A stretch of DNA of 61,161 nucleotides from Pandoraea sp. (GCA_031291335.1 JARLJF010000005.1:1-61161), one strand, 5' to 3'. Positions 36,111 to 47,208 are shown, numbered from the stretch's first letter. Program-made: numbers and translations. Notes: generated from the letters alone by a model not told the origin.

Positions 36111-38372
36111 TCAATCGCCCGCGCTGGCGGCAATTTCATCGAAGAAGCCCCGTACGATGGGCAGTTCACGTGTGCGCTTGAACGGTGGCAGGCTCTGCCA
36201 GATCCGACGCCCATAAGGCTTATCGACCAGACGCGGATCGCAAATCATCAGCACGCCGCGATCGCCCTCCGAGCGAATCAACCGCCCCGCCCCCTGTTTG
36301 AGCGTGATGACCGCCTGCGGCAACTGATGCACCGCGAACGGGCTGAGCCCCTTCTTCGTGAGTGCGTCGAGTCGTGCGGCCAGCACGGGATCGTCGGGTG
36401 GCGCGAACGGCAACTTGTCGATGATGACGAGCGACAGCGCCTCACCCCGCACGTCCACCCCTTCCCAGAAGCTCTGACTACCGATGAGCACGGCGTTGCC
36501 AAGCGAGCGGAAACGATCAAGCAACTCGGTGCGGCTCGCCTCGCCCTGCACGAGCAGAGGATATGGCCAACCACGCCGGTCGAACTCTTCGCGCAGACGC
36601 TCGGCCGCACGGTTCACCGCGCGCAGCGTCGTACACAGGACAAAGGCGCGCCCGCCACTCACTTCCAGCACCGGCAGCGCCGCATCGAGCACTGCGTCGG
36701 TGAATCCCGGCGATGACGGCTGCGGCAATCCGCGCGGCACGTACAGCAGACTCTGGTTCGGGTAATCGAACGGACTGGCGAGCGTGAGCGACTTGCCTGC
36801 GTCGAGACCCAATTGCGCCGCGTAGTGCATGAAGTTGCCCTTCACCGATAACGTGGCCGACGTGAAAATCCAGGCTCTCGGCGCACCGGCACGCTGTTTC
36901 GCGAAGATCGGCGCAATCGAGAGCGGCGTCTGATGCAACTGCACCGCCTGCGAAAACACTTCGATCCAGCGCACGGTCTCAGGCGGTGTATAGGTCTTTT
37001 CCGCGCCGCCCTCGCCCGTCGACTTGCTTTGCGCCGACTTCGCTTCAGCGGCCAGTCGCGCGGCTTCCGCCTCACGGGCCTTGGCCGCCTTCTCGCGTTT
37101 GCCGTCGGTCACACGCGGGGCATCCGGATCGAGTAACGGCAGCGGTTGCTCACCTGGCGCGGGCGGTGTCGCCCCCGTCTGCCAACGCTCCAGTTGCTGA
37201 TGCAGCTCCAGCGCACGACGCAAGCATGTCCCCAGCGCCTCAGCCCGTTCGGATTGATGCTCGAGCGTCTCGATGACATCCAGCAACGCGACGTCCACGC
37301 TGTCGAGCGCGTTGAACAGTTCGTGATCGTCCGCCAATTGCGCCACGGACATGCGCGTGTTTTCCTGGCCGAACGTCAGTCGGACATCGCGCGCCGCCCG
37401 TTCGAGGTTCGCGCCGAGCTTGACCCAATCGGCCGCATCGCGCGCATGAATCAACCCTTCAGCCACGCAGTCACGCGCCAACTCAAGTATCTGCCCCGTC
37501 GAAACGGTCTCACCGAAGAAGAGTGTGGCCGTCTCGGGTAACTGGTGCGCTTCGTCGAAGATCACCGTATTCGCACTCGGCAGCAATTCGGCCATGCCGG
37601 TGTCACGCAACATCACGTCTGCAAAGAACAGGTGATGGTTGACCACGACGAGATCGGCTTGCTGCGCCTCTTTGCGCGCTTGCATGACGAAGCAATCTTT
37701 GTAGCGCGGACACTCCTGACCGAGACAGTTATCACGCGTGGACGTGACTTGCGCCCAGATCGGCGAGTTCTCGGGCACCGACGCCAGTTCCGCCTTATCG
37801 CCACTGTGCGTGATCTGCGCAAACGTGACGATCTCGCGCAACTGCGCCGCTTCGTGGCGCGAAGCAAAGCGCCCTTCCTGCTGGGCGCGCTCCAGATAGT
37901 AGTGACAGAGATAATTCGCCCGGCCCTTGAGCATGGCCACCGTCACCGGCACGGCGAGCGCCTTGCGCACCGTGGGAATGTCGCGCGCGAAAATCTGATC
38001 CTGCAAGTGCTTGGTGCCGGTCGAGATGATCGTCTTGCCGCCCCACAGCATGGCGGGCACGAGATACGCGTAGGTCTTGCCGGTGCCCGTCCCCGCTTCG
38101 GCGATCAGCGTGTCGTGCGTGTCCATGGCAGCCGCCACGGCGCGCGCCATCTCGGTCTGCGGCTCACGCGAGCGATAGCCATCGATGGCGCGCGCGAGCA
38201 TGCCGCCGTCGCTGAAAATTTCCTCCAGCTCGCGCTCGCGTTTGGCGGCAAGCGGCTTGAGTCCGTGGAAAGTCGGCGCGTCGGGGCTTTGGGAGATATC
38301 GGGGGAATCGCTGGATGCGGCGGAATCGGTCAAAACGGCTGGGAAACTCAAAGGCGCCGCGAATCTCATCAA
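36111..38372 (-). CDS. DinG/YoaA-type ATP-dependent DNA helicase
   Basis: This 753-residue XPD-like SF2 helicase has Walker A AEAGTGTGKT (91-100), four cysteines of the iron-sulfur domain (C156, C216, C221, C227), the DEAH box (273-276) and the C-terminal motifs IGSQSFWEGVDVRGEAL and QGAGRLIRSEGDRG. It unwinds DNA, probably in repair of damaged forks; YoaA and DinG are the E. coli relatives, and I cannot choose with certainty between them. An Ala/Lys/Glu-rich insert of about 35 residues (REKAAKAREAEAARLAAEA region) lies between the two helicase lobes, next to a Pro-rich stretch. Preceded by a DUF465 gene (81-nt gap). Confidence 0.93.
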   Translation of the reverse strand: MMRFAAPLSFPAVLTDSAASSDSPDISQSPDAPTFHGLKPLAAKRERELEEIFSDGGMLARAIDGYRSREPQTEMARAVAAAMDTHDTLIAEAGTGTGKTYAYLVPAMLWGGKTIISTGTKHLQDQIFARDIPTVRKALAVPVTVAMLKGRANYLCHYYLERAQQEGRFASRHEAAQLREIVTFAQITHSGDKAELASVPENSPIWAQVTSTRDNCLGQECPRYKDCFVMQARKEAQQADLVVVNHHLFFADVMLRDTGMAELLPSANTVIFDEAHQLPETATLFFGETVSTGQILELARDCVAEGLIHARDAADWVKLGANLERAARDVRLTFGQENTRMSVAQLADDHELFNALDSVDVALLDVIETLEHQSERAEALGTCLRRALELHQQLERWQTGATPPAPGEQPLPLLDPDAPRVTDGKREKAAKAREAEAARLAAEAKSAQSKSTGEGGAEKTYTPPETVRWIEVFSQAVQLHQTPLSIAPIFAKQRAGAPRAWIFTSATLSVKGNFMHYAAQLGLDAGKSLTLASPFDYPNQSLLYVPRGLPQPSSPGFTDAVLDAALPVLEVSGGRAFVLCTTLRAVNRAAERLREEFDRRGWPYPLLVQGEASRTELLDRFRSLGNAVLIGSQSFWEGVDVRGEALSLVIIDKLPFAPPDDPVLAARLDALTKKGLSPFAVHQLPQAVITLKQGAGRLIRSEGDRGVLMICDPRLVDKPYGRRIWQSLPPFKRTRELPIVRGFFDEIAASAGD

Positions 38373-38453
38373 CAGGATTCACGACGCCGGCAATGGAAAG
38401 GTAACGACGCAAACGTTCGGGGAAAGGCCCCGAACGTCGCGCGGGACACCTGC

Positions 38454-38657
38454 TCAGGCAGGCTGGTCCGGCATTTGCTGCACTTGCAGCAGGGTGATCG
38501 TGTCCTTGATTTTCAGACGGCGCTTCTTGAGCCGGGTGACCTGAAGTTCATCATACGTGGGCTCCGTCAGCAATTTGTCGATCAGGAAGTCCAGATCCCG
38601 GTGTTCGATCTGCAACTCGATGATGCGGCGTCCAATGGAGTGAAGATCGTGCTGCAT
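38454..38657 (-). CDS. DUF465 family small protein (YdcH type)
   Basis: This 67-residue protein is almost entirely helical: MQHDLHSIGRRIIELQIEHRDLDFLI leads, then KLLTEPTYDELQVTRLKKRRLKIKD, as in the DUF465/YdcH family of short coiled-coil proteins. The start at 38657 follows AGGAG; a longer frame continues upstream without similarity. The function of the family is not known. It lies just upstream of the DinG-like gene on the same strand. Confidence 0.85.
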   Translation of the reverse strand: MQHDLHSIGRRIIELQIEHRDLDFLIDKLLTEPTYDELQVTRLKKRRLKIKDTITLLQVQQMPDQPA

Positions 38658-38795
38658 CGTGGCAACTCTCCTGCGACTCTCAAATGATTCCGTTTCCTGC
38701 GGAAGGTGTGGCAAACACAATCGGCGCCTTCGCCCTTCGCCCTTCGCACTCCGCAGGCCACGCAGCACACCGTGTGCCGCCGGCCCGGGCATCGC

Positions 38796-39713
38796 TCATT
38801 GTCCCTGTAACGCCTTTTGTGCCGGCGAGCCGCCCGATTGCGAATCGTTGCGGCGCTCGTCTGACTTCTTCTGGCGCTCGATGGCTTCCTGCTGCTTCTG
38901 GTTGTACTTGCGCACGTTCTCTTCGCGCTCTGCCGCCTTTTGCGCCGCCGTCGCCTTCGCGTCGTCGAGCTTCTGCTGCTGCGTCGCCTGCTTGGCATTG
39001 TACTGCTCCGTGTTAGCCGCACGCTGCGGGGCCTGGCCCGTACGCTCGGTCACACGCTGTTGATACTCGGCTTGCTTGGCTTCGTAGTCGGAGACGTTCT
39101 GCGCGCGTTCCGCGGCACGTTGGGGCGCTTCGGCGGCCGTTTGTGCGCGCTTGTCCGCGAGACGCTCGTCACGCTGTTGTGCGCGCGCCTTGCGCTCCAG
39201 ATCTTCGAGCACCAGTCGCTGGCTGCGAACGGCCTTGAGTTCCTCGCGCTGCTTGTCGCGGGCGCTGTCGATGCAGTAGTTCACGAAGAACTTCGACGCG
39301 CATTCGTACTTCGCTTCCTCGAAACGATAGTCGATCCAGGCGCGCTGACGATCGAGCACCGCGCGGCGTCCGGCGAAGTCGTCATCAGCGGGATGCATAT
39401 CGAGCTGGTCGTCGTAGGCGACGGGCTTGTCATCCTCGGCGGCAGCCGCCGCCGCGCTGGCCTTGCTGGCCGACGACGGCGTGCGATCCGCCGTGGCGTC
39501 GAAAGGAACATGCGGCACGCGAAGCTGTTCGGTAGTGCGCCCGGCGGCCTCGACAGCCGAGAGCCCCTGCGCGAACGATGCCCCCGGCACGACGGCAGCC
39601 GCCGTCATGATGCCGAACGCCCCAAGCGCGCTCAGCGACACACGCGTGTGATGACGCGAATACAGACGCGAAAACAATTTTTCGAAGGAAATCATGAGGT
39701 TGAGCGGAGTCAT
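38796..39713 (-). CDS. Exported coiled-coil protein, unknown function
   Basis: This 305-residue protein has a probable export signal ending at AAAVVPGASFAQG and a mature chain with a conserved-looking middle (FAGRRAVLDRQRAWIDYRFEEA; CASKFFVNYCIDSARDKQRE, two Cys that may form a disulfide) and a long C-terminal Lys/Arg/Gln/Glu-rich part with repeats of the type ERxxNVxxYxxKQ (residues about 200-290). The start at 39713 is preferred over an ATG five codons upstream. It is divergent from tex. I do not recognise a named family; a periplasmic helical role is inferred. Confidence 0.7.
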   Translation of the reverse strand: MTPLNLMISFEKLFSRLYSRHHTRVSLSALGAFGIMTAAAVVPGASFAQGLSAVEAAGRTTEQLRVPHVPFDATADRTPSSASKASAAAAAAEDDKPVAYDDQLDMHPADDDFAGRRAVLDRQRAWIDYRFEEAKYECASKFFVNYCIDSARDKQREELKAVRSQRLVLEDLERKARAQQRDERLADKRAQTAAEAPQRAAERAQNVSDYEAKQAEYQQRVTERTGQAPQRAANTEQYNAKQATQQQKLDDAKATAAQKAAEREENVRKYNQKQQEAIERQKKSDERRNDSQSGGSPAQKALQGQ

Positions 39714-39800
39714 GCCAAATTTTAGCATTGCCTGCCCGGACGCGCCCGCGGTTTATGGCAAAATGCCCCGCTCCTGGCACTTGGGTAACTCGCAACACTC

Positions 39801-42155
39801 ATGACGCAAAACGTAGCCCTTCAGATCGTTCAACGCATCGCCGCCGAACTCAGCGTGCAGCCGCGTCAGGTCGCCGCCGCGGTGCAATTGCTGGACGAAG
39901 GCGCCACCGTGCCCTTCATCGCTCGCTACCGCAAGGAAGTGACCGACAACCTCGATGACACGCAGTTGCGTACGCTCGAAGAGCGCCTGCTTTATCTTCG
40001 CGAACTGGAAGAGCGCCGCGCGGCGATCCTGGCAAGCATCGACGAGCAAGGCAAGCTGACCGACGAACTGCGCACCGCCATCGAGGCGGCTGAAACGAAG
40101 CAGACGCTCGAAGATCTTTACCTTCCCTACAAGCAGAAGCGCCGCACCCGTGCGCAAATCGCCCGCGAAGCCGGTCTCGAGCCGCTCGCCCAGGCGTTGC
40201 TCGCCGACCCGACGCTCGACCCGCAAACCGAAGCCGCCAAGTTTGTCGATGCCGAAAAGGGCGTCGCCGACATCAAGGCCGCGCTCGACGGCGCCCGCGA
40301 CATCCTGTCGGAACAATTCGGCGAGACGGCCGACTTGCTCGGCAAGCTGCGCGATTACCTGTGGAATCAGGGCGTCGTGTCGTCGAAGGTCATCGAAGGC
40401 AAGCAAAACGAGGAAGGCGAGAAATTCCGCGACTACTACGACTACGACGAGCCGATCGCCGCGGTGCCGTCGCACCGCGCGCTCGCCCTCTTCCGTGGCC
40501 GTAACCTCGGCATTCTGATGGTCAAGCTGGGCCTCGGCGAAGAACTCGACGCCCAGATCCCGCACCCGTGCGAAGGCGTGATCGCCGGTCACTTCGGTAT
40601 TCGCCAGCAGAACCGCGCGGCCGACAAGTGGCTGTCGGATGTCTGCCGCTGGTGCTGGCGCGTCAAGGTGCAGCCACACCTTGAGTCGGAACTGCTCACG
40701 CAGATGCGCGAAAGCGCCGAGAACGAGGCGATCCGCGTGTTCGCGCGCAACCTCAAGGCGCTGCTGCTCGCCGCACCTGCAGGCCCGAAGGGCGTGATCG
40801 GTCTCGACCCGGGGCTGCGTACCGGCGTGAAGGTGGCCGTGGTCGATCCGACCGGCAAGCTGCTGGGCACCGACACCATCTACCCGCATGAGCCGCGCCG
40901 CGACTGGGACGGCTCGCTCTCGCGACTCTCGAAGATCGCCGCCGCCACGGGCGCGGAACTCGTGAGTATCGGTAACGGCACGGCCTCGCGCGAAACAGAC
41001 AAACTCGCACTCGAGCTGATCAAGCGCCATCCCGAACTCAAGCTCCAGAAGATCGTGGTGTCTGAAGCCGGCGCCTCGGTGTATTCGGCATCGGAATTCG
41101 CGGCGAAGGAATTCCCGGAACTTGACGTGTCGCTGCGCGGCGCGGTCTCGATTGCCCGTCGCCTGCAAGACCCGCTGGCCGAACTCGTGAAGATCGAACC
41201 GAAGGCCATTGGCGTGGGCCAGTATCAGCACGACGTGAACCAGCGCGAGCTGGCGCGTATGCTCGATGCCGTGGTCGAGGATTGCGTGAACGCCGTGGGG
41301 GTGGACGTCAACACCGCATCGGCACCGCTGCTCGCCCGCGTATCGGGCCTGAACAGCACGCTCGCGAAGAATATCGTCGACTTCCGCGACAGCAACGGCC
41401 CGTTCCCGAACCGCGAGTCCCTCAAGAAGGTGCCGCGTCTGGGCGACAAGACCTTCGAGCAGGCCGCCGGCTTCCTTCGTGTGAATGGCGGCGACAATCC
41501 GCTCGACCGCTCGTCGGTTCACCCGGAAGCGTATCCCGTCGTGGAACGCATTCTGGAGAAGATCAAGAAGACCATCGGCGACGTCATGGGCAACGGCTCG
41601 GTCGTTCGCAGCGTCTCGGCGACCGAATTCGTCGACGAACGTTTCGGCCTGCCGACGGTAAAGGACATCCTGACCGAACTCGAGAAGCCGGGCCGCGATC
41701 CGCGTCCGGAGTTCAAGACGGCAACCTTCCAGGAAGGCGTCGAGAAGCTGAGCGACCTGAAGCCGGGCATGCAGCTCGAAGGCGTGGTGACGAACGTGGC
41801 CGCATTTGGTGCGTTCATCGACATCGGCGTACATCAGGACGGTCTGGTGCACGTCTCCGCCATGTCGACGAAGTTCATCAAAGACCCGCATGAAGTCGTG
41901 AAGGCCGGCGACATCGTGAAGGTGAAGGTGCTCGAAGTCGATCCGCGCCGTCAGCGTATCTCGCTCACCATGCGACTCAACGATGATCTGCCGGTCGCCG
42001 GTGCCACGGATCGTCCGAGCAGCGGCGGTGGTGGTGGCGCACGCGGCGGTAACGGTGGCAGTGGCGGCGGTCATCGCGGCGGTGGCGGCGGCCGTCAGCG
42101 CGAGCCGGAGTCGGTGAGCGCCATGGCAGCGGCTTTCGCCAAACTCAAGCGGTAA
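39801..42155 (+). CDS. tex: RNA-binding transcription accessory protein Tex
   Basis: This 784-residue Tex/Spt6-like protein has an N-terminal helical region ([17 protein letters not shown]), a YqgF/RuvC-like domain ([19 protein letters not shown] at about 330-350), helix-hairpin-helix repeats ([43 protein letters not shown]) and an S1 domain at about 652-725 ([21 protein letters not shown]). Tex binds nucleic acid and influences transcription and virulence gene expression in several bacteria. The final 40 residues are a Gly/Arg-rich tail. Two tandem terminators follow. Confidence 0.96.
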   Translation: MTQNVALQIVQRIAAELSVQPRQVAAAVQLLDEGATVPFIARYRKEVTDNLDDTQLRTLEERLLYLRELEERRAAILASIDEQGKLTDELRTAIEAAETKQTLEDLYLPYKQKRRTRAQIAREAGLEPLAQALLADPTLDPQTEAAKFVDAEKGVADIKAALDGARDILSEQFGETADLLGKLRDYLWNQGVVSSKVIEGKQNEEGEKFRDYYDYDEPIAAVPSHRALALFRGRNLGILMVKLGLGEELDAQIPHPCEGVIAGHFGIRQQNRAADKWLSDVCRWCWRVKVQPHLESELLTQMRESAENEAIRVFARNLKALLLAAPAGPKGVIGLDPGLRTGVKVAVVDPTGKLLGTDTIYPHEPRRDWDGSLSRLSKIAAATGAELVSIGNGTASRETDKLALELIKRHPELKLQKIVVSEAGASVYSASEFAAKEFPELDVSLRGAVSIARRLQDPLAELVKIEPKAIGVGQYQHDVNQRELARMLDAVVEDCVNAVGVDVNTASAPLLARVSGLNSTLAKNIVDFRDSNGPFPNRESLKKVPRLGDKTFEQAAGFLRVNGGDNPLDRSSVHPEAYPVVERILEKIKKTIGDVMGNGSVVRSVSATEFVDERFGLPTVKDILTELEKPGRDPRPEFKTATFQEGVEKLSDLKPGMQLEGVVTNVAAFGAFIDIGVHQDGLVHVSAMSTKFIKDPHEVVKAGDIVKVKVLEVDPRRQRISLTMRLNDDLPVAGATDRPSSGGGGGARGGNGGSGGGHRGGGGGRQREPESVSAMAAAFAKLKR

Positions 42156-42200
42156 CAGCCACACGTCTTGAGCGCGGCGTGTCACTTACGCCCCGCGACA

Positions 42201-42231
42201 GGCCCGCCATCTCCGGATCGCGGGCCTTTTC
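42201..42231 (+). terminator. First terminator after tex
   Basis: GGCCCGC (42201-42207) pairs with GCGGGCC (42220-42226) over a 12-nt loop and is followed by TTTT. It lies 45 nt after the tex stop. Confidence 0.7.
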
Positions 42232-42248
42232 TTTGGTCTGAGGGACGT

Positions 42249-42287
42249 AAAAAAAGCCGGTGGAGATTTCGCTCCACCGGCTTTTTT
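42249..42287. terminator. Bidirectional terminator between tex and kup
   Basis: A-run plus GCCGGTGGAG pairs with CTCCACCGGC plus T-run around the loop atttcg. The stem is about 16 bp with T-runs readable on both strands, so it ends both tex (plus) and kup (minus). Confidence 0.88.
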
Positions 42288-42361
42288 GCACTTCATCTCT
42301 ACCTCGCGCTACGCCCTTGACAACACTGGACACTGGACACAGGACAGAGCGCAGAGCATCT

Positions 42362-44254
42362 TCAAATCTCGATCTTCGTCCCTAGCTCGACCACACGGTT
42401 CGCGGGAATGCTGAAGAAGTCGGTCGGCTTGGCCGCGTTCTGGTGCATCCACGCGAACAAGCGTTCGCGCCAGATCGACATGCCCGGCAGCTTCGTCGGC
42501 ACCACGGTTTCGCGCGCGAGGAAGAACGACGTGTCCATCAGCTCGAAATGCATGTCCGTCTTCTCCTCGAGCAGATGCAGCACCTCCTTCACGTCGGGCG
42601 TCTCGTTGAACCCGAACGTGGCGACTACGCTATACAGACCGCCAGTGTGGTCCTTGGCCTCGATACGGGTAGCGTCCTCGACATACGGCACATCGACCGT
42701 GCGGAACGTCAGGAAGATGGTGCGCTCGTGCAGGATGCGGTTGTGCTTGAGGTTATGCAGCAGGCTCACCGGCACCAGCGTATTGCCGCCGGTCAGGTAG
42801 ATGGCGGTGCCCGCCACACGATGCGGCGGGTGTGCGAGCAGCCCCTGCAGGAACGGCCCGAGCGGAATACCGTCGGCCGCCGTGCGCTCGCGCAGCAATT
42901 GACGACCCTTGTGCCAGGTCATCAGCATGAAGAACAGGAACGCACCCAGCGCCAGCGGCAACCAGCCGCCCTCTTCGACCTTGATCAGGTTCGCGCCGAA
43001 GAACGCGAAGTCGACCACGAGGAAGCCGGTGATGATCAGTGCCACCAGGAACTTGTTCCAGTTCCACACCTTGACCATGACCACGCAAGCGAGAATCGTC
43101 GTGATGACCATCGTCGTCGTCACGGCAATACCGTACGCCGCCGCCAGATTGCTCGACGACTTGAACGCCAGCACGATCCAGATAATGACCAGCAGCAACG
43201 CCCAGTTGATCACAGGCATGTAGATCTGGCCGATCTCACGATCCGACGTGTGCAGAATCTTCATGCGCGGAACATAACCGAGCTGAATGGCCTGACTGGT
43301 AAGCGAAAACGCCCCCGAGATCACGGCCTGCGAGGCGATCACGGTGGCCGCCGTCGCCACGATCACCAGCGGTAGCAGCGCCCAGTCCGGCGCCAGCAGG
43401 AAGAACGGATTCTCGATGGCCTGCGGATTCGTGAGCAGCAGCGCACCCTGACCGAAGTAGTTCAGCGTCAGCGCCGGGAACACCAGGAACGACCATGCGA
43501 AACGGATCGGACGAATTCCGAAGTGTCCCATGTCGGCATACAGCGCTTCGGCACCGGTCAGCACCAGGAACACCGAGCCAAGGACGATATAGGCTTGCAG
43601 GGCGTGCGTGCGAATGAAGTGGATGCCGTAGTACGGGTTGATCGCCTTGATGATCTCGGGCGCGGCCACGATGTTGTACACACCGAGCACGCCGAGAATC
43701 ACGAACCACGTCACCATCACCGGACCGAACAGGCGTCCAACCTTGGCCGTGCCCGACTTCTGCATCGAGAACAGGATGATGAGAATGACGATGGTGATCG
43801 GCAAGACGAAGCGAGACAGCGACGGCGCGGCGATCTCAAGCCCCTCAACCGCCGACATCACCGAGATGGCTGGGGTGATGACCGCATCGCCGTAGAACAT
43901 GCAGGCACCGAACATGCCGAGCATCATGAGCACCGAGGCCCACTTGCTGCCGGCACGCACACTGCGCAGGCTGAGCGCCATGAGCGCGAGCACGCCGCCT
44001 TCGCCGCGGTTGTCCGCCCGCATCACGAACAGCACGTACTTGAGAGACACCACGATCACCAGCGCCCAGAACAGCAGCGAGATGATGCCGAACACGGCTT
44101 GCTGGGTAAATGGAATGCCGTGCTGTGGATCGAAACATTCCTTGAGCGCATAGAGCGGGCTGGTGCCGATATCGCCGAAGACCACGCCGATGGCCGCCAC
44201 CATGAGCGCGGGCATGGCCTGAGGGCGCTGCCCGTGTCGTATGTTTTGCGTCAT
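42362..44254 (-). CDS. kup: Low-affinity potassium transporter Kup
   Basis: This 630-residue KUP/HAK/KT family K+ uptake protein has about 12 transmembrane segments. The signature [19 protein letters not shown] is in the first helix, and [35 protein letters not shown] and [14 protein letters not shown] (the conserved acidic region) follow. The cytosolic C-terminus (about 470-630) is typical. Kup works as a K+/H+ symporter. Its promoter is predicted at 44299-44327. Single gene, ending at the shared terminator. Confidence 0.96.
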   Translation of the reverse strand: MTQNIRHGQRPQAMPALMVAAIGVVFGDIGTSPLYALKECFDPQHGIPFTQQAVFGIISLLFWALVIVVSLKYVLFVMRADNRGEGGVLALMALSLRSVRAGSKWASVLMMLGMFGACMFYGDAVITPAISVMSAVEGLEIAAPSLSRFVLPITIVILIILFSMQKSGTAKVGRLFGPVMVTWFVILGVLGVYNIVAAPEIIKAINPYYGIHFIRTHALQAYIVLGSVFLVLTGAEALYADMGHFGIRPIRFAWSFLVFPALTLNYFGQGALLLTNPQAIENPFFLLAPDWALLPLVIVATAATVIASQAVISGAFSLTSQAIQLGYVPRMKILHTSDREIGQIYMPVINWALLLVIIWIVLAFKSSSNLAAAYGIAVTTTMVITTILACVVMVKVWNWNKFLVALIITGFLVVDFAFFGANLIKVEEGGWLPLALGAFLFFMLMTWHKGRQLLRERTAADGIPLGPFLQGLLAHPPHRVAGTAIYLTGGNTLVPVSLLHNLKHNRILHERTIFLTFRTVDVPYVEDATRIEAKDHTGGLYSVVATFGFNETPDVKEVLHLLEEKTDMHFELMDTSFFLARETVVPTKLPGMSIWRERLFAWMHQNAAKPTDFFSIPANRVVELGTKIEI

Positions 44255-44298
44255 AAGGTTTGGGTAATCGCTTTATTGCGCTGCACAAAATGGGCGCT

Positions 44299-44327
44299 AT
44301 TCTAACTGGGCGCCGGTTCCCTCGCCA
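44299..44327 (-). promoter_or_regulatory. Candidate promoter of kup
   Basis: On the minus strand, -35 TGGCGA (44327-44322) and -10 TAGAAT (44304-44299) are separated by 17 bp. The start would be about 37 nt before the kup ATG. The remaining sequence to 44613 shows no gene. Confidence 0.4.
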
Positions 44328-44613
44328 GTCCGGACAGGTGCTGAGTGTCGAACGTCTTACATGACATGCCTCGCTAGGATAATTCGAGCGGCGCCCCGTG
44401 ACCAGTGCGGCACAGCAAGGGTTTAGCCTCCCCGTCCTGCTACGGCATAGCGCGCGCGGCACCGCATTTCGAGTTGCAAATGCGAGACATATGCCAGACA
44501 TGCGTGATTCGTGTGTCGACAGTCCCCCCAATTGCGTGTAGTGCCCACAAGCCCATCGCCGCAGGGTGCCGCAGGACGGGCGTCTGCGACATCGCCATTA
44601 GGCTCTCGCCCAC

Positions 44614-44639
44614 GAAAAAAGCCGCCCGAAGGCGGCTTT
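44614..44639 (-). terminator. Intrinsic terminator after the DUF2968 gene
   Basis: On the minus strand, AAAGCCGCC-ttcg-GGCGGCTTT is followed by further T residues. It is 47 nt past the stop of the DUF2968 gene. No gene lies between it and kup. Confidence 0.85.
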
Positions 44640-44686
44640 CCCCTATCTTGAGACGTCAGCCGAAAACCGGCTGGCGCGCAACTCGC

Positions 44687-45412
44687 TTAGTGACGACGCG
44701 TCGTCTTGCGGTTGGCGGTGCTCTTGGCCGAGCGAACGAGATCCGAATCGGCGCTGTTCTGCTCGGCTTCCAACGAACGAATCTGGCCTTGCAGGTCGGT
44801 CAGGCGGATACGTGCCGCCGTGCGTTCGGTTTCCAGTGCCGAAGCCTGTTCACGCACAGCCTGCTGGTTCTGGGCCAATGCCTGTTCCTGCTGACGCTGG
44901 ATCGCGAGGTCGCTCTGCACCGCGTTCAGGCGCGCTTCGCTCTCTGCGAGCTGGCGTTCCATCATCGCTTTCTGGGCCTCGAGCTTGATGCGACGGATTT
45001 CCACGTCGGCGAGCACCTGCGTCTGGCGTGCGAAGTCGCCGTACAACGCTTCGGCCTTCTTCTCATTGCCCACCTTGACGACGCGCCAGAACTGACCTTC
45101 GTGGAACAGGGCGACGTAGTACCCCATCGTTTGCGGATAGAACAACAGGCTGGCGCCGTAGCGGCCGTTGTATGTGGTGCGAAGTTCGGTGACTTCCTTG
45201 TTCTGGATGCGATCGCGCAGTTCCTGAATCGCGCCCGAGGCGACAGGCGCCGTGGCCGATTGCGCAGGCGCCGCCGGAGCCGCGAGCTGGGCGGGTGTCG
45301 CGCCGGTCACATCCCTGACCGCATCGGCAGCCCCCGCTGACGTTCCCCAGGCTGCCAGGCATGCCACCCCCACACCCAACCAAAACCGCCCCCGGCAATC
45401 ACTGATTTTCAT
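44687..45412 (-). CDS. DUF2968 family exported coiled-coil protein
   Basis: This 241-residue protein starts with a signal peptide (WLGVGVACLAAWGTSAGAA). The mature part has a compact module (LRTTYNGRYGASLLFYPQTMGYYVALFHEGQFWRVV) followed by a long amphipathic coiled coil (about 125-225, rich in Glu, Gln, Ala and Arg) and a basic tail. This arrangement fits the DUF2968 family of Burkholderiales. Function is unknown; the fold suggests a periplasmic structural role. It is monocistronic, with a clear terminator downstream and AGGAAAA upstream of the ATG. Confidence 0.88.
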   Translation of the reverse strand: MKISDCRGRFWLGVGVACLAAWGTSAGAADAVRDVTGATPAQLAAPAAPAQSATAPVASGAIQELRDRIQNKEVTELRTTYNGRYGASLLFYPQTMGYYVALFHEGQFWRVVKVGNEKKAEALYGDFARQTQVLADVEIRRIKLEAQKAMMERQLAESEARLNAVQSDLAIQRQQEQALAQNQQAVREQASALETERTAARIRLTDLQGQIRSLEAEQNSADSDLVRSAKSTANRKTTRRH

Positions 45413-45736
45413 CTGATCTGTTTTCCTGTTATCGACCGGATCGTTTGACGACCCTTATTCGTCGCATTCAATCGCCACCCCGGACTCCGTCCCGAGGATC
45501 TGAGACCTGCGTATTTGTGGAATGATAACCGCATGCCCGCAATAGCCGACAATTCTATCCATTGAGGCGCGCACTTCCAAGCAGGGAATGCGTTATTGTG
45601 TCCGCTCGATTTCATCTGTTGATACCGCGCAACTACGGGGTCTGCGAGAGTTCCGGCGGACGGAACCTCCTTGTCAGACAAATCCCGTCATCCCAGAGAA
45701 AATTGAGTCGTTGCCCACGCAGAAGACGGGGCGGCT
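45413..45736. other. Gene-free region upstream of the DUF2968 gene
   Basis: These 324 bases hold no convincing gene on either strand. They must carry the DUF2968 promoter; TATCAT-like hexamers occur but I see no convincing matched -35 box. They also contain the 3' end of the sigma-54 activator transcript, with no clear hairpin terminator. Confidence 0.5.
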
Positions 45737-47134
45737 TTACGCTTCGTGCTCGTTGGCCAATTCCGAGTCGTTGCCGAGGATCTGATATTTGCGCATTTTT
45801 TCCCACAGCACCTTGCGACTGATGCCCAGCGCGTTGGCAGTGTCCTGACGCCGCCAGCCATTGGCGTCGAGCGCCGCGACGATACGCGCCCGTTCGGTCG
45901 CATCCCAACGGGCGCGCTCTGTCAGCGCCCCGCCGCGCGAGGCATCGTCGCTACGTACGGCCGTACCGATGGCAAGCGCGTCGAAGATCGGACGAATACG
46001 CCGCTCGTCCCAGCCGCCGAGTTGTCGGTAGATGATGCCGACGCGCTCGGCGATGTTGCGCATCTCGCGCACGTTTCCGGGAAACACCCCGCCTTCCACC
46101 AGCTCACGCAGCCACGGCGGCACCTGAGCGCCCACCTCGCTGTCGCCCACGACCTTGCCTAGATAGGCCGTGAAGACGGCCAGCTTGTCGACGGGCCCGC
46201 GCTCTTCGAGACTGGGAATATGCAGCTCGATTACGGCAAGCCGGTAGAACAGGTCCGCGCGAAACAGTTCGTCGCGAACCATCGTCTTGAGGTTCTTGTT
46301 GGTGGCCGCCACGAGCCGGAAGTCGAGCTTCACCGGCTGAGCCGAGCCCAGACGCGTCACCGCGCTATCTTCCAGCACCCGCAGCAGCTTGACCTGCTGA
46401 TACAACGGCAGGTCGCCGATTTCGTCGAGGAAGAGCGTGCCGTCGTTCGCTTGCTCGAAATAGCCCTTGTGGGAATAGAGGGCGCCGGTAAACGCCCCTT
46501 TCGCGTGACCGAAGAAATGCGACTCGAACAGCCCGTCGGGAATCGCACCGCAGTTCACGGCCACGAACGGCCCCTGCCCGTAATGACTCTGCTTGTCGTG
46601 CAACAGACGGGCGATGCGCTCCTTGCCCACGCCTGTCTCGCCGTGGATCAGAACGTTTGAATCGCAATCGGCGAAGGCATCCACCTCGGCGAGCAGCCCG
46701 AGCATGGCGCTCGACTGGGCGACGAGTGGGTCGGCCGGCGCCGGGGCACGGTCGGCTTCTGCCATGGCGCCCGAGAGCTTGAAGATGAGCGTGCGCAGTT
46801 CCGCGCCGGAGAAGTCGAGCGTGAGGATGTTGCTGTATTCGGGCGGATAGACGCGCGGATCGTTCTCGCGCGGCGTGGTGGCCACCCAGATCACGGGCAT
46901 GCCGTGACCCAGTTGCCACTCCTGCGCATTGGTGGATGCGCCTTCGATCACCGACACGCTGACCACCGCAATGGACGGACGCGCCTTGGTGCGCTCACGC
47001 GACAAATCCACGCCGTCGGCGCGAATGACTTCCATATCGAAGCTCGCGAGGCAATGCGCAACCCGGTCGGCAATATCCGACTTGCCTTCCCACACATACA
47101 CGTCGAGATCTTCACGTACTGGCTTGCTTTTCAT
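45737..47134 (-). CDS. Sigma-54-dependent activator with receiver-like N-terminus (VpsR-like)
   Basis: This 465-residue enhancer-binding protein has a AAA+ core with Walker A GETGVGK (165-171), the sigma-54 loop GAFTGA (213-218) and Walker B DEIGD (237-241), then a Fis-type helix-turn-helix ([31 protein letters not shown]). The N-terminal 120 residues resemble a response-regulator receiver, but the strand where the phospho-Asp should be reads IAVVSVSV, so it cannot be phosphorylated in the usual way. VpsR-type regulators share this design and respond to c-di-GMP. It follows tadG on the same strand and most likely controls the pilus locus. Confidence 0.9.
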   Translation of the reverse strand: MKSKPVREDLDVYVWEGKSDIADRVAHCLASFDMEVIRADGVDLSRERTKARPSIAVVSVSVIEGASTNAQEWQLGHGMPVIWVATTPRENDPRVYPPEYSNILTLDFSGAELRTLIFKLSGAMAEADRAPAPADPLVAQSSAMLGLLAEVDAFADCDSNVLIHGETGVGKERIARLLHDKQSHYGQGPFVAVNCGAIPDGLFESHFFGHAKGAFTGALYSHKGYFEQANDGTLFLDEIGDLPLYQQVKLLRVLEDSAVTRLGSAQPVKLDFRLVAATNKNLKTMVRDELFRADLFYRLAVIELHIPSLEERGPVDKLAVFTAYLGKVVGDSEVGAQVPPWLRELVEGGVFPGNVREMRNIAERVGIIYRQLGGWDERRIRPIFDALAIGTAVRSDDASRGGALTERARWDATERARIVAALDANGWRRQDTANALGISRKVLWEKMRKYQILGNDSELANEHEA

Positions 47135-47208
47135 GCTGATCCGCTGGTTGACGGCGGCCCTCGGCGTTCGTCATGGTGAAGTTCAGTGTTTCGATCCTGC
47201 TGCGCTTC

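Noticed and set aside
39753-42185. An 810-codon open frame on the minus strand opposite tex
   Set aside because: Tex is unmistakable on the plus strand; the antisense frame is a codon-bias shadow without motifs.
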